DNA of 64,000 bases from Yersinia alsatica (GTDB taxonomy: Bacteria > Pseudomonadota > Gammaproteobacteria > Enterobacterales > Enterobacteriaceae). A program made the translations under genes and the position numbers. The DNA is taken from NCBI RefSeq assembly GCF_902170305.1, contig NZ_CABHWW010000011.1, positions 124,001-188,000 on the forward strand, in the 5' to 3' direction. The notes beneath the pieces were generated by a model. The model saw only the letters and a program-made list of their open reading frames with translations. It was not told the DNA's origin and made no database searches. Below are positions 39,911 to 48,747 of the stretch, one piece after another; position 1 is the first letter of the stretch, and every line of letters begins with the position of its first letter.

Positions 39911-41950
39911 TTATAACACCCGTAATGATGCAAATAATTCGGCCCATTCACTGCTCGCACGATAAAACACCGGCGGCTGCCCCATAGGTGCGGCGACAGT
40001 CACTTCTGCCCCACCGCAATGTGGCTCACCCGTCCACAAGTTGACCCAACTGTCTTGTGGTAGATACAACGTCCAGTCACTGCGGCCTTCCTCATAGACC
40101 GGTGCTACCAGCAGATCACGACCAAATAGATACTGATATTTCAGGTTATAGGTATGCGCATCATCTTCGTAATGCAGGAATAGAGGGCGCATCACAGGTA
40201 GGCCTGATTGTGAATTCAGTGCCACCGCTTGTTTGATATAGGGTTTCAATGCAGCAAAAATGTGGGTCATGCGCGCAAACTGGCGGATGGTTTCAACATC
40301 GTGATCAAACTGCCAATTATCATCCGGCCGATTACCTTCGTGAGTACGCATTAGTGGAGTAAAGGCGCAGAATTCACACCAGCGCATCAGCAACTCTTTA
40401 CTGCGCTTCATATCAAACAATGTGGTGTAGCCGCCAATATCACTGTGATGCAGGCCATGCCCAGTCATTGCCAAAGATAAGGCCGCAGGGATAACCGATG
40501 CCAGACCATCATCCAGACTCCAGTCAACGTTCTGATCACCCGCCCACATCATGACTGAGTATTTCTGGCTGCCGGTGTAGCCTGCGCGCATAAAGAACAG
40601 AATTTCACCTAACTTGCCAGTGTCAACCAGCGCATCGTAGTTGCACTTAGCCCACAGGGCTGGCCAAGCGTTATGCATAATTTCGGCATCGACACCATTA
40701 TCCAGCAGAGTATCGGTCGGCAGGTATTCACCAAAGTCTGCCATCCAGCCATCAAGACCAAATTCAATCAGGTTCTTTTTAATGACCTCCTTGTACCAGT
40801 CGTAGGCGGCAGGTTTAGTTAGATCAACCACCCCAGCATAGAATTCGCCAAATTCCACCTGATAGTCATTGCCGCTGTAATCTTTGGTGAGATAGCCTTT
40901 TTCGGCGGCTTCGGCATAGAGCTCTTTTTCAATTGCCACATAGGGGTTGATATAGCCGAGGAAGCGTACCCCCTCTTTTTTCCATTGTGGAATCCGGGTA
41001 TCCAGTTCCGGGTACAGTTCGCTGTCCCAGCGCCAGTTCCACATCAGGCGCTTACCGAATGAGGTAATGCGGCGGCCTTCCCAGTCTTGCGCCCAAATAC
41101 CACTGACCTTCACGCCATGTTCGCGCATCACATCCAGTTTTTGTTGGCACACGTCAGTGCCGCCCTGAATGCCCAGAATCACCCCGTCATAAACCCAGTC
41201 TGGCAACTCTGGCTGACGCCCCAGCAGCGCGGTCAGTTTTTCTAACAGGCCGATATAGCTGTCGGCGCATTCAAAACGCAGCACTGCACTATCTTGCCAA
41301 ATCGCCAGTTCGTGGTAATCCGAAGCCGAGAAATCGAAATTCATGTAGCAGCTGTTGTCGATGTGGCAATAATATTTTTGGCTGCTGACAAAGGTAGGTT
41401 GCGGGAAGAATGTCCAATAATAGTCGCCACCGGCATTTTCTTTGCAGTCCGCCTGCCAGGTAACATAGCTTTGTTTATTACGCCCCACGCCTTGTTCACT
41501 GGTCCATAGCGGGAATGGCTTGCCGCGCAAATCGAAATAAGAAAACTGCTCGCCACAGCCGTAAATATGGTCTTCTTCCTGTGCGGCTAGTCGCAGCCAC
41601 ATGCGGTTATTGTCTTTATCTCCATTGCTCAGTGTCATCTCCAACCGTCCGGCGGCATCAAGCGTAATATGCAACTGGGCTTCGGCCACCTCCCCGCGGC
41701 TGAAATGAATATCCCACCCCTTCCCCTTGGCGGTAATAACCGCATCGGTCAGAGCCAGCTTTTCACTTAAGCAATCTTTGATACTGAAATTGCCGCGGAA
41801 CATGTCGATATCGGCTTTACCGCGGCCAATCCATAAGCAAGGTACCTGCTGGCTGTGTTTAAGCAGCAGTCGCTGTTGGAATAAGAGAGTAAAACCGTCA
41901 CTCTGTTCGATTAATTCCAGACCCGGCTGACCGCCTGATTGATAAGTCAT
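39911..41950 (-). CDS. yihQ: Sulfoquinovosidase (GH31)
   Basis: YihQ releases sulfoquinovose from sulfoquinovosyl glycerol and other SQ glycosides. From the ATG at 41950 (GGGGA upstream) the product has 679 residues, about the E. coli length. The catalytic nucleophile Asp405 (WMADFGEYLP) and acid/base Asp472 (WAGDQNVDW) fall at the same residue numbers as in E. coli YihQ. So do the sulfonate-binding Arg301 and Trp304 (GKRLMWNW) and Tyr508. This is strong evidence for SQ specificity and against a plain alpha-glucosidase. A longer in-frame start 18 codons upstream is rejected. It is first in line after the isomerase gene. Confidence 0.94.
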   Translation of the reverse strand: MTYQSGGQPGLELIEQSDGFTLLFQQRLLLKHSQQVPCLWIGRGKADIDMFRGNFSIKDCLSEKLALTDAVITAKGKGWDIHFSRGEVAEAQLHITLDAAGRLEMTLSNGDKDNNRMWLRLAAQEEDHIYGCGEQFSYFDLRGKPFPLWTSEQGVGRNKQSYVTWQADCKENAGGDYYWTFFPQPTFVSSQKYYCHIDNSCYMNFDFSASDYHELAIWQDSAVLRFECADSYIGLLEKLTALLGRQPELPDWVYDGVILGIQGGTDVCQQKLDVMREHGVKVSGIWAQDWEGRRITSFGKRLMWNWRWDSELYPELDTRIPQWKKEGVRFLGYINPYVAIEKELYAEAAEKGYLTKDYSGNDYQVEFGEFYAGVVDLTKPAAYDWYKEVIKKNLIEFGLDGWMADFGEYLPTDTLLDNGVDAEIMHNAWPALWAKCNYDALVDTGKLGEILFFMRAGYTGSQKYSVMMWAGDQNVDWSLDDGLASVIPAALSLAMTGHGLHHSDIGGYTTLFDMKRSKELLMRWCEFCAFTPLMRTHEGNRPDDNWQFDHDVETIRQFARMTHIFAALKPYIKQAVALNSQSGLPVMRPLFLHYEDDAHTYNLKYQYLFGRDLLVAPVYEEGRSDWTLYLPQDSWVNLWTGEPHCGGAEVTVAAPMGQPPVFYRASSEWAELFASLRVL

Positions 41951-42052
41951 AATAAAATCCCCAAAAGATATAAATGCTGTTGATTTTGTTAGGGTATCCG
42001 GCACGGGCCAGATACCTTGTCATCCGAACGGTTGGCGATCAAAATCGCCCAA

Positions 42053-43399
42053 TTAAGTCAGTTCGATAACCTCAAGATTGAGTAACTGAGCCACCTTACG
42101 CAGTAGCGGACGATGCTCGCCGTACACCAGCGAGGTATGGTGCTCCATCCCCGCATCCAGCAGTCGTTGGCGGTAACTATCAGCATCGATATCCAGTCGG
42201 GCGGTTCCGGCAGTACCTGAGAAGGCCAATGGCGCTTTGATCATCTCGCCCCCGGCGAGCATTAGGCGCAACTTGCCCTCACCCTGGGTGATTCGACATA
42301 ACGTGATTCGGCCTGGTTTGAGGGCAAATTCGGACAGCAGAGGTAACTGGCGATTGGAATGGATGGTTGCCCGCACCGGCCCATCGTGGTCAGCCATTTC
42401 AATGGGAGCCTGACCGCAGTGCCAGAACACCACGCCATTGCTCTGTGGGTCGATATCCACTAGATCGGTATTGAACGCCGCATTACCAGAAGCCCATTGC
42501 GCCATTAATGAGGAGAGCACACCGAACATATCGGCCTCACAGCCGCAAGGCACTTTGTCTTCATTCATCAATGCCAACGCGCCACAAGCAGCACAACCAT
42601 AGTCGGTAAAAAAATCCGGCCAGCAGCGCACCGCAATACCGCAATAACCTTCCTGCTGGGCTTTCTCACGCAAGGCGGAATAAACCTTTAACGTTTTGCA
42701 GGTAGCGGTTTGATCCATCTCTGCCAGATTAGGGAAATCTTTAGCACGACGTTGATAAGGGGCGTCAGCCACACTGTCCGGTAACGCTTTCACTTCATCA
42801 ATAAATGCCAGTACCGGTTGGCGATCGACACTCACGCCAAAGTGTTGTGTCAGTTGTTGCTGGTTATAATTGCAGGCATCAAAGCCCAATGGATGCTCGC
42901 CAATGACCATCACTTTGGCGCGTTTAAAGCGGTTAACGATAGCGGCAGCTTGGGCTAATTGTTGCAGCTCCCCCACGACACGGGCATCGTTCGGCAGACC
43001 ATGCACCGTTTGCACTTTGATATTTTCCCGGCTCAGCGCATGGCAAGCCAAATTCACGCCACAAAAAGAGTTCAGCCGCAAGCGTCCCCCAGTACGAGCC
43101 TCCGGGAAAGACCACATCGCGGTGGGAACCGGAAAATCGCGCACCACTTCACAAGTCAGCGAAGCATCGGTAAATGTCACTTGCAAGATCAGCAACAGAT
43201 CAAGATTGGCCCGTTTCAGTGCTGGTAAGGCCTGTAGCGCAGACTCGGCATCAAACTGTAATTCCGCCTCGCCAATTAATTCGATATCCATCGTGGACAA
43301 AGTGCTCCACGCCAAAGCCAACATTTCTTGTGCGTAGGGCACATCGAAAGTACTGCGGCCTAAGGCCAACACGCCCACTTTTGCTTTTTTATTCATCAT
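42053..43399 (-). CDS. sqvD: Sulfoquinovose isomerase, SqvD-type (FucI/AraA-like fold)
   Basis: A 448-residue sugar isomerase of the L-fucose/L-arabinose isomerase group. The N-terminal part is Rossmann-like (VGVLALGRSTFDVP), with GGRLRLNSFCGVNL near residue 105 and a C-terminal FWHCGQAPIEMA segment typical of FucI-like proteins. It is not homologous to E. coli YihS, which has an AGE/(alpha/alpha)6 barrel. Its place in the cluster, where a YihS would be, and the described SqvD isomerases of sulfo-EMP2 and sulfo-TAL pathways make it the SQ to sulfofructose step. The metal ligands were not assigned. GGAAG lies 5 bases before the ATG. Confidence 0.75.
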   Translation of the reverse strand: MMNKKAKVGVLALGRSTFDVPYAQEMLALAWSTLSTMDIELIGEAELQFDAESALQALPALKRANLDLLLILQVTFTDASLTCEVVRDFPVPTAMWSFPEARTGGRLRLNSFCGVNLACHALSRENIKVQTVHGLPNDARVVGELQQLAQAAAIVNRFKRAKVMVIGEHPLGFDACNYNQQQLTQHFGVSVDRQPVLAFIDEVKALPDSVADAPYQRRAKDFPNLAEMDQTATCKTLKVYSALREKAQQEGYCGIAVRCWPDFFTDYGCAACGALALMNEDKVPCGCEADMFGVLSSLMAQWASGNAAFNTDLVDIDPQSNGVVFWHCGQAPIEMADHDGPVRATIHSNRQLPLLSEFALKPGRITLCRITQGEGKLRLMLAGGEMIKAPLAFSGTAGTARLDIDADSYRQRLLDAGMEHHTSLVYGEHRPLLRKVAQLLNLEVIELT

Positions 43400-43440
43400 A
43401 TTGCTTCCAGTGAATTTAATAACTTATGGGTTGGCGCTGC

Positions 43441-44538
43441 TCAGGCGACAACACTAAAACGGTGTTCGGTACAGCTGTAATATTGTTGCCCTGGACGTAG
43501 AACAACATCAGGGAAATGCTCATGGTGGATGCTGTCGGGGAAGGCTTGCGTCTCCAGACATATTCCTGAAAATGCTTGATAACGATGCCCCGACTTACCA
43601 TTCCATATCTTGTTGGAAAGCTTAAAAGCGTTGTAAAACTGGATACCCGGCAATGTGGTATGGACCTCCATTACCCGACCAGAATTCGGACAAATCATTA
43701 ATGCCGCCGGTTGTAAGCTGGCGCATTCTTTCATCGGTAAATTGTCTTTGGGCTGGGAATAGTTTGTTTTCAGGGCATGGTTTTTTTTCAGAACATAGTT
43801 AACATCGAAATCTTGTGCTGGCCGCGCCAGCATGGCATCTCCCAAACGGCGAGCATGGCGAAAATCGAATGCCGTGCCAGCGACCCGCACTATCTCTCCG
43901 GTCGGCAACATGCTGGCTTCATCCACCGGTGTCATAAAGTCAGCTTCAATTTTCAACTGTTGGTCATGAATCAGATGGGTATGACCACGCAAATTGTAGT
44001 GGCTATGGTTGACCAAATTGACCACCGTCGGTTTATCGGTCTGAGCCTCAAAACTGAAGGTCATCACGTTATCTTCCGTCAGACCGATACGATGGCGTAC
44101 CTGCAAATTCCCCGGATATCCCTCTTCACCATCAACTGAAGTGCGACTAAAAATAATGCCGTCACCATCCTCCTGCGCCTGCCAGACATACTTATCAAAC
44201 CCACGAATGCCGCCGTGTAAATGCTGTCCGGTGGTCAATTCATTAGTGGCGAGCAGAAACTCCTGCCCATCAATATTGAAGCGCCCACCGGCAATGCGAT
44301 TGGCACAACGACCGGCAATGGCACCAAAGAATGGATGACCAGCCTGATAGGATTTCAAATCATCAAACCCCATTACCACGTCTTCCAACTGCCCCTGTCG
44401 ATCTGGCACCCAAAGCTGAGTGATAATGCAGCCATAGTCGGTGACGCAGAGCTTCATCCCGCTGCGGTTCGTCAGTGTAAACAGCGAAACGTCCTGCCCC
44501 TGATGCTCGCCAAATGACTGGCGTTGAATTGTTGTCAT
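43441..44538 (-). CDS. Aldose 1-epimerase, GalM-like (probable SQ mutarotase)
   Basis: A 365-residue mutarotase of the GalM type. It has LHGGIRGFDKYVW, NLVNHSHYNLRGH with the catalytic histidine, and the catalytic glutamate in CLETQAFPDSIHH. Start 44538 is preferred because ATGAGGTTGAGGTT precedes the ATG; the longer frame would overlap the aldolase gene. In the E. coli cluster the mutarotase is YihR (about 300 residues); this one is nearer GalM in length and motifs. It probably speeds alpha/beta interconversion of sulfoquinovose for the isomerase. Confidence 0.8.
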   Translation of the reverse strand: MTTIQRQSFGEHQGQDVSLFTLTNRSGMKLCVTDYGCIITQLWVPDRQGQLEDVVMGFDDLKSYQAGHPFFGAIAGRCANRIAGGRFNIDGQEFLLATNELTTGQHLHGGIRGFDKYVWQAQEDGDGIIFSRTSVDGEEGYPGNLQVRHRIGLTEDNVMTFSFEAQTDKPTVVNLVNHSHYNLRGHTHLIHDQQLKIEADFMTPVDEASMLPTGEIVRVAGTAFDFRHARRLGDAMLARPAQDFDVNYVLKKNHALKTNYSQPKDNLPMKECASLQPAALMICPNSGRVMEVHTTLPGIQFYNAFKLSNKIWNGKSGHRYQAFSGICLETQAFPDSIHHEHFPDVVLRPGQQYYSCTEHRFSVVA

Positions 44539-44566
44539 AACCTCAACCTCATATTTCGTGTCGCTG

Positions 44567-45436
44567 TTAGCTGGCGAATGCGCTGGCTTTGCCTTGGCTG
44601 CCAAATAGACGGATTTTTTCAATCACTTTCTGCTGCATAACATCTCGCCCGTGGCCCAAAGAAACAGCTAAAACATACTCGTCAGGAGATTGACTCAGTA
44701 CCTCGATGACCCCTTGGGTAAAGGCCTGGCGCAATTCGGTATCGACATTCACTTTGGCGACACCCAAGGTAATCGCACGGCGAATTTGCTCATCTGGCAC
44801 ACCAGAGCCCCCGTGCAGCACGATAGGTTTTTTAACGATTTCGCGGATTTCCTGTAAGCGTTCAAATGCCAGTTTCGGCTCTTGCTTGTAGATTCCGTGT
44901 GCAGTGCCAATCGACACCGCCAGATAATCGACCGTGGTTAGTTCGGCAAACTTCAGTGCTTCATCACAGCTGGTAATTAATGCGTCTTTTTCATCAACTG
45001 AGATGTCGTCTTCAGTACCACCAATCTTGCCGATCTCACCTTCAGAACCGATATTCAATACACGGGCAACATCAGCAACAGCGCGGGTAATTCGCACATT
45101 TTCATCAAATGAAAGATGGGAGCCGTCAAACATTACCGATTGGAAACCAGCCTGAACCGCCGCCATGGTCTGTTCAAAGCTGCGGCTGTGATCGAGATGG
45201 ATACAGACCGGCACCGTGATGTCATGCATAAAAGCATCGACCATCTCTTTCATCGGTTTTAGCCCCATGACGCTTATCACTTTTTGCCCGATTTGCAGCA
45301 TGATGGGGGCTTGCTCTTCTTGCGCTGCCAACAAAATGGCGCGGATGGTTTCAGCATTGTGGGCGCTAAAAGCACCGATGGCATAGCCATGCTGCCAAGC
45401 ATGTTGAATTAAGGTATTACCGGATACATAAGGCAT
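44567..45436 (-). CDS. sqiA: Class II sulfofructose-1-phosphate aldolase, SqiA-type
   Basis: A 289-residue class II, metal-dependent aldolase of the FBA/tagatose-bisphosphate aldolase family. It would split 6-deoxy-6-sulfofructose-1-phosphate into DHAP and sulfolactaldehyde. The catalytic Asp82 lies in HLDHS. Metal-binding histidines are His83, His180 (GTAHGIYK) and His208 (LHGGSG). GSEGEIG near residue 130 carries the loop glutamates. E. coli YihT, a class I Schiff-base aldolase, is absent. Class II SqiA enzymes have been described, including from Yersinia aldovae. The 68-base gap before it and its place between reductase and mutarotase support the role. Confidence 0.85.
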   Translation of the reverse strand: MPYVSGNTLIQHAWQHGYAIGAFSAHNAETIRAILLAAQEEQAPIMLQIGQKVISVMGLKPMKEMVDAFMHDITVPVCIHLDHSRSFEQTMAAVQAGFQSVMFDGSHLSFDENVRITRAVADVARVLNIGSEGEIGKIGGTEDDISVDEKDALITSCDEALKFAELTTVDYLAVSIGTAHGIYKQEPKLAFERLQEIREIVKKPIVLHGGSGVPDEQIRRAITLGVAKVNVDTELRQAFTQGVIEVLSQSPDEYVLAVSLGHGRDVMQQKVIEKIRLFGSQGKASAFAS

Positions 45437-45505
45437 TTTCTTTCCCTCTACGCGCTGCTTTCAGCCGCTTTTCAATAATAAATAAATTAAAAATCATTTA
45501 GTTAA

Positions 45506-46384
45506 CTACAAGCCAGACTGACTGCGAACTTGTTGTAAAATCGCACTCCAATCCTGCCGTCCACGCCCATTGGCTCGCGCCTGGCTGTATACTTCGCGCG
45601 ATGCTGCCCCCATTGGCATCGTGACGTGTAGCTGGTTTGCAACATCCAGAGCGATACCTAAGTCTTTGTGTGCCAAATCAATCATGAATGCCGGCGTTAA
45701 ATCGCCTTTGAGTACTTTATTGGGCCAAGTTGTGGTGAAGTGCCCTTTACCCGCGGGTGTACCACTCATGACTTGCAGTGCGACATCGAAAGACAGCCCC
45801 AGCGCTTCACACAGCACTGCGGCCTCAGCCGACAGTGCATTGAGTGCAATACTCATGTAGTTGTTGATCAACTTGACACGGATCCCCATGCCCGGCCCTC
45901 CCGCATTGACTAACTCAGACCCCATCGCCATCAACAGTGGGGTGGCCCGCTCAACCTGTAGCAGCGTTCCCCCCGCCAGTATTAATAAAGTCCCCGCCTG
46001 TGCATGGTCGGAAGTGCGTCCTACCGGGGCATCCATAAAACTGAACCCTTTGGCCTGCATCTCTTGTGCCAAACGGTCAGTCTGCAATGGGTGGATGGTC
46101 GACATGTCAATCACCAGTGCGCCTGGCGATAAACGGCTGCATACCCCATCCGTACCGAACAGCACCTCACGCACCAGATCACCATTAGGCAGCATTGTGA
46201 TAACGAACTCCGCGCCTTCAGCCGCCTCCCCGGCATGGCGGCACCCTGTCGCCCCCAAAGCGACTAATTCCGCGACGGCTGCGGGGCTAATATCGAAAAC
46301 ATGCAACTGATGTCCCTGTTTAATCAGGTTGCGCGCCATGGGAGTTCCCATTTGCCCTAACCCAATGAATGCTACCTGTGCCAT
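45506..46384 (-). CDS. yihU: Sulfolactaldehyde reductase YihU
   Basis: YihU reduces sulfolactaldehyde to 2,3-dihydroxypropane-1-sulfonate with NADH, the last step of fermentative SQ use. The 292-residue protein is a beta-hydroxyacid dehydrogenase with the nucleotide motif [15 protein letters not shown], the substrate-binding [14 protein letters not shown] with Arg123, and the catalytic Lys171 in [10 protein letters not shown]. The [14 protein letters not shown] segment is that of E. coli YihU as I recall it. It is the first gene of the minus-strand operon, divergent from the kinase gene. Confidence 0.9.
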   Translation of the reverse strand: MAQVAFIGLGQMGTPMARNLIKQGHQLHVFDISPAAVAELVALGATGCRHAGEAAEGAEFVITMLPNGDLVREVLFGTDGVCSRLSPGALVIDMSTIHPLQTDRLAQEMQAKGFSFMDAPVGRTSDHAQAGTLLILAGGTLLQVERATPLLMAMGSELVNAGGPGMGIRVKLINNYMSIALNALSAEAAVLCEALGLSFDVALQVMSGTPAGKGHFTTTWPNKVLKGDLTPAFMIDLAHKDLGIALDVANQLHVTMPMGAASREVYSQARANGRGRQDWSAILQQVRSQSGL

Positions 46385-46466
46385 TATTTCCTCCTGTCAC
46401 TCAATGTCATTTTTCACTACTTAATTGGAATGTTTTGTCTGTTTTTGATCGTATTTGTAATTTATA

Positions 46467-46480
46467 GTCAAAAAATTGAC
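46467..46480. promoter_or_regulatory. Inverted repeat in the divergent SQ promoter
   Basis: GTCAA-AAAA-TTGAC is a perfect 5-bp inverted repeat. Its right arm is part of TTGACA, a possible -35 for the kinase gene. It could be an operator or promoter element. Confidence 0.4.
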
Positions 46481-46515
46481 ATTCGTCACTCTTTTAACAT
46501 TTGAACGAATTAAAA

Positions 46516-46532
46516 TGGTCACATCGTGATCA
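46516..46532. promoter_or_regulatory. Candidate YihW operator
   Basis: TGGTCAC-ATC-GTGATCA is a palindrome with one mismatched pair, 37 bases upstream of the kinase start and in the divergent promoter between yihU and yihV. It is the best candidate for the DeoR-type regulator encoded two genes away. Confidence 0.45.
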
Positions 46533-46568
46533 ACAGCCCTTTTTTGGCTAAATAAGGAACTCAGAACC

Positions 46569-47465
46569 ATGACCCGGATTGCATGTGTAGGAATTACGGT
46601 GCAGGACCGCCTCTATTACTTGGCAGAGCTGCCTGATGGTGGTGGGAAATATATCGCCCATGACTATCGTGAAATTGGCGGTGGGCCAGCAGCAACAGCA
46701 GCGGTGGCCGCTGCCAGATTGGGTGCACAGGTCGATTTTATTGGCCGGGTTGGTGATGATGCCACCGGCAATGCTCTACTGGCAGAGCTAGAAAGTTATG
46801 GGGTGAACACCGCGTTGAGTCGCCGTTACGCCAATGCCCGCTCATCGCAATCAGCCATATTGGTCGATAACTATGGCGAGCGAATTATCATCAACCACCC
46901 CAGCCCCGATTTACCGGACGATGCCCAATGGTTAACGAAGATAGACTTCAGTCACTATGATGTGGTGCTCGCGGATGTCCGCTGGCATCAGGGAGTATTG
47001 ACAGCATTTACCTTGGCGCGTCAGGCTGGCGTAACAACCTTGCTTGATGCCGATGTTACGCCACAAGATATCCGCCCATTGGTGGCTCTGGCCGATCACG
47101 CCGCCTTCTCCGAACCCGGGCTACTGCGGATGACAGGAGAAAATGACACTGATATGGCACTGCTACTCGCCGCAAATGACACAAACGGACATGTCTATGT
47201 CACCCGAGGTCAAAAAGGCTGTTATTGGTTAGAAGGCGGGCAGCAGCAACATCAGCCTGGCTTTGAGGTGGATGTGGTCGATACCACCGGTGCGGGGGAT
47301 GTTTTTCATGGTGCTCTTGCAGTTGCTCTGGGGCAAAAAAGTACCATTGCGCTGGCAGTGCGTTATGCTAATGCCGTCGCGGCTTTGAAGTGTACCCGCC
47401 CAGGCGGGCGCGCCGGTATACCTGATTGTGATCAAACTGACTCTTTCCTGACGCATTTTGTATAA
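46569..47465 (+). CDS. yihV: Sulfofructose kinase YihV
   Basis: YihV phosphorylates 6-deoxy-6-sulfofructose with ATP at carbon 1. The 298-residue PfkB-family kinase has the N-terminal GGGPAATAAVAAARLGA, GRVGDDATGNALLAELE, and the C-terminal DTTGAGDVFHGALAVAL with the catalytic aspartate. The end GRAGIPDCDQT matches E. coli YihV, and the length equals it. So this step keeps the E. coli type enzyme, whereas isomerase and aldolase do not. It is divergent from yihU and 37 bases before yihW. Confidence 0.92.
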   Translation: MTRIACVGITVQDRLYYLAELPDGGGKYIAHDYREIGGGPAATAAVAAARLGAQVDFIGRVGDDATGNALLAELESYGVNTALSRRYANARSSQSAILVDNYGERIIINHPSPDLPDDAQWLTKIDFSHYDVVLADVRWHQGVLTAFTLARQAGVTTLLDADVTPQDIRPLVALADHAAFSEPGLLRMTGENDTDMALLLAANDTNGHVYVTRGQKGCYWLEGGQQQHQPGFEVDVVDTTGAGDVFHGALAVALGQKSTIALAVRYANAVAALKCTRPGGRAGIPDCDQTDSFLTHFV

Positions 47466-47502
47466 AATAAACAATAGTATGATGAATGAGAGAGAGCTAA
47501 GC

Positions 47503-48303
47503 ATGAGTCTGACCGAACTGACCGGGAACCCACGTCACGATCAACTGATTCAGCTGATCGCCAATCGGGGTTATATGAACATTGATGAATTGGCGCAATT
47601 GCTGGATGTTTCGACTCAGACTGTGCGTCGAGATATCCGCAAGCTTAGCGAACAAGGGCTAATTACCCGCCATCACGGTGGTGCCGGGCGTGCTTCTAGT
47701 GTCGTGAATACCGCTTTTGAGCAACGCGAGCTTTCATATACCGCAGAGAAGATGGCGATTGCTGAGGCGATTGCTGATTATATTCCCGACCGTTCCACCG
47801 TGTTTATCACCATTGGTACCACCGTTGAACATATTGCCCGTGCATTGATGAATCATAGCCATTTGCGTATTATCACCAACAGTCTGCGGGTGGCGCATAT
47901 TTTGTATAAAAATACTGACTTTGAAGTAATGGTGCCGGGAGGAACATTACGGCCTAATAATGGCGGCATTATTGGCCCCAGCGCGGTTTCTTTTGTTGAG
48001 GGATTTCGTGCTGACTATCTGATTACCAGCATGGGGGCCATTGATACTGATGGCAGTCTACTCGAATTTGATGTCAATGAGGCCACGGTGGTGAAAGCGA
48101 TGATGGCGCATTCCCGCCATATATTACTGGCCGCTGACCATACCAAATTCCATGCTTCTGCCGCAGTTGAAATTGGCAATGTCGCCAAAGCCACCGCGCT
48201 GTTCACTGATGTGCCGCCCCCTTCTCATATGGTGACACTCTTGCAGCAACAACAGGTGGAGTTGGTCGTCACACAGCTAGGTAATCAAGAACCCACGATC
48301 TGA
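47503..48303 (+). CDS. yihW: DeoR-family regulator YihW (CsqR)
   Basis: YihW represses the SQ genes and is released by an SQ pathway sugar or phosphate. The 266-residue protein has a DeoR helix-turn-helix (NIDELAQLLDVSTQTVRRDI near residue 25) and a C-terminal ligand domain with ITIGTTVEH and the phosphosugar loop. The start MSLTELTGNPRHDQL matches E. coli YihW, so the ATG at 47503 with GAGAGAG upstream is chosen. Its likely operators are in the yihU-yihV gap. Confidence 0.92.
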   Translation: MSLTELTGNPRHDQLIQLIANRGYMNIDELAQLLDVSTQTVRRDIRKLSEQGLITRHHGGAGRASSVVNTAFEQRELSYTAEKMAIAEAIADYIPDRSTVFITIGTTVEHIARALMNHSHLRIITNSLRVAHILYKNTDFEVMVPGGTLRPNNGGIIGPSAVSFVEGFRADYLITSMGAIDTDGSLLEFDVNEATVVKAMMAHSRHILLAADHTKFHASAAVEIGNVAKATALFTDVPPPSHMVTLLQQQQVELVVTQLGNQEPTI

Positions 48304-48316
48304 ATTTACATCGCCG

Positions 48317-48334
48317 GCAGGCTGCAAAGCCTGC
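48317..48334. terminator. Bidirectional terminator-like hairpin
   Basis: GCAGGCT (48317-48323) and AGCCTGC (48328-48334) form a perfect 7-bp stem with a 4-base loop between convergent yihW and the ynb operon. TAGATTTTG follows on the plus strand. Confidence 0.6.
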
Positions 48335-48747
48335 TAGATTTTGCCTATGCCAGTCCAAAACAAGTCAATCAACGGCGCACTGACCATCACCAGCCACAAT
48401 AATAAAGTGCTAAACATAGCGCGATGCAATAGCTTAGTTGCCCCGCGCCAGCGCGAGTCGAGAGAGCGCCCATTCACTGGCTTTCTGCCCCATAATTGCT
48501 GTAACGCCATATCAAAATCCGCTGTTTGCGGCTCACTGGTATACAGCAAAGCAAAAAGTCGCTCATCAAGCCATAAACGCCAGCAGTAATAATGGGTAAC
48601 ACCGGCAAGCAGTAATAATAGTGCGGCAATCATGCTATCGGCGCCCCATAGGGCAAAGATGATAGGTGGCAGCGTTAAGGCAGCCAGATAACGCCAACTG
48701 GCAAGATGAATGGTCAACACCTGCCCGGCGACGGGGTGATTTAGCAT
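48334..48747 (-). CDS. Small inner-membrane protein at the end of the ynb operon
   Basis: A 137-residue protein with about four hydrophobic segments (near 20-40, 40-60, 105-130). The start MLNHPVAGQVLTIH at 48747 has AGAGGAAAAC upstream and overlaps the ynbD stop as ATGCTAA, so it is translationally coupled. A longer start seven codons earlier is possible. I do not recognise a family. Position suggests a membrane partner of the lipid enzymes encoded upstream. Confidence 0.7.
   Translation of the reverse strand: MLNHPVAGQVLTIHLASWRYLAALTLPPIIFALWGADSMIAALLLLLAGVTHYYCWRLWLDERLFALLYTSEPQTADFDMALQQLWGRKPVNGRSLDSRWRGATKLLHRAMFSTLLLWLVMVSAPLIDLFWTGIGKI

Noticed and set aside
39911-41950. Generic GH31 alpha-glucosidase or xylosidase (YicI-like)
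   Set aside because: Arg301, Trp304 and Tyr508 of the sulfonate pocket and the SQ cluster context favour sulfoquinovosidase.
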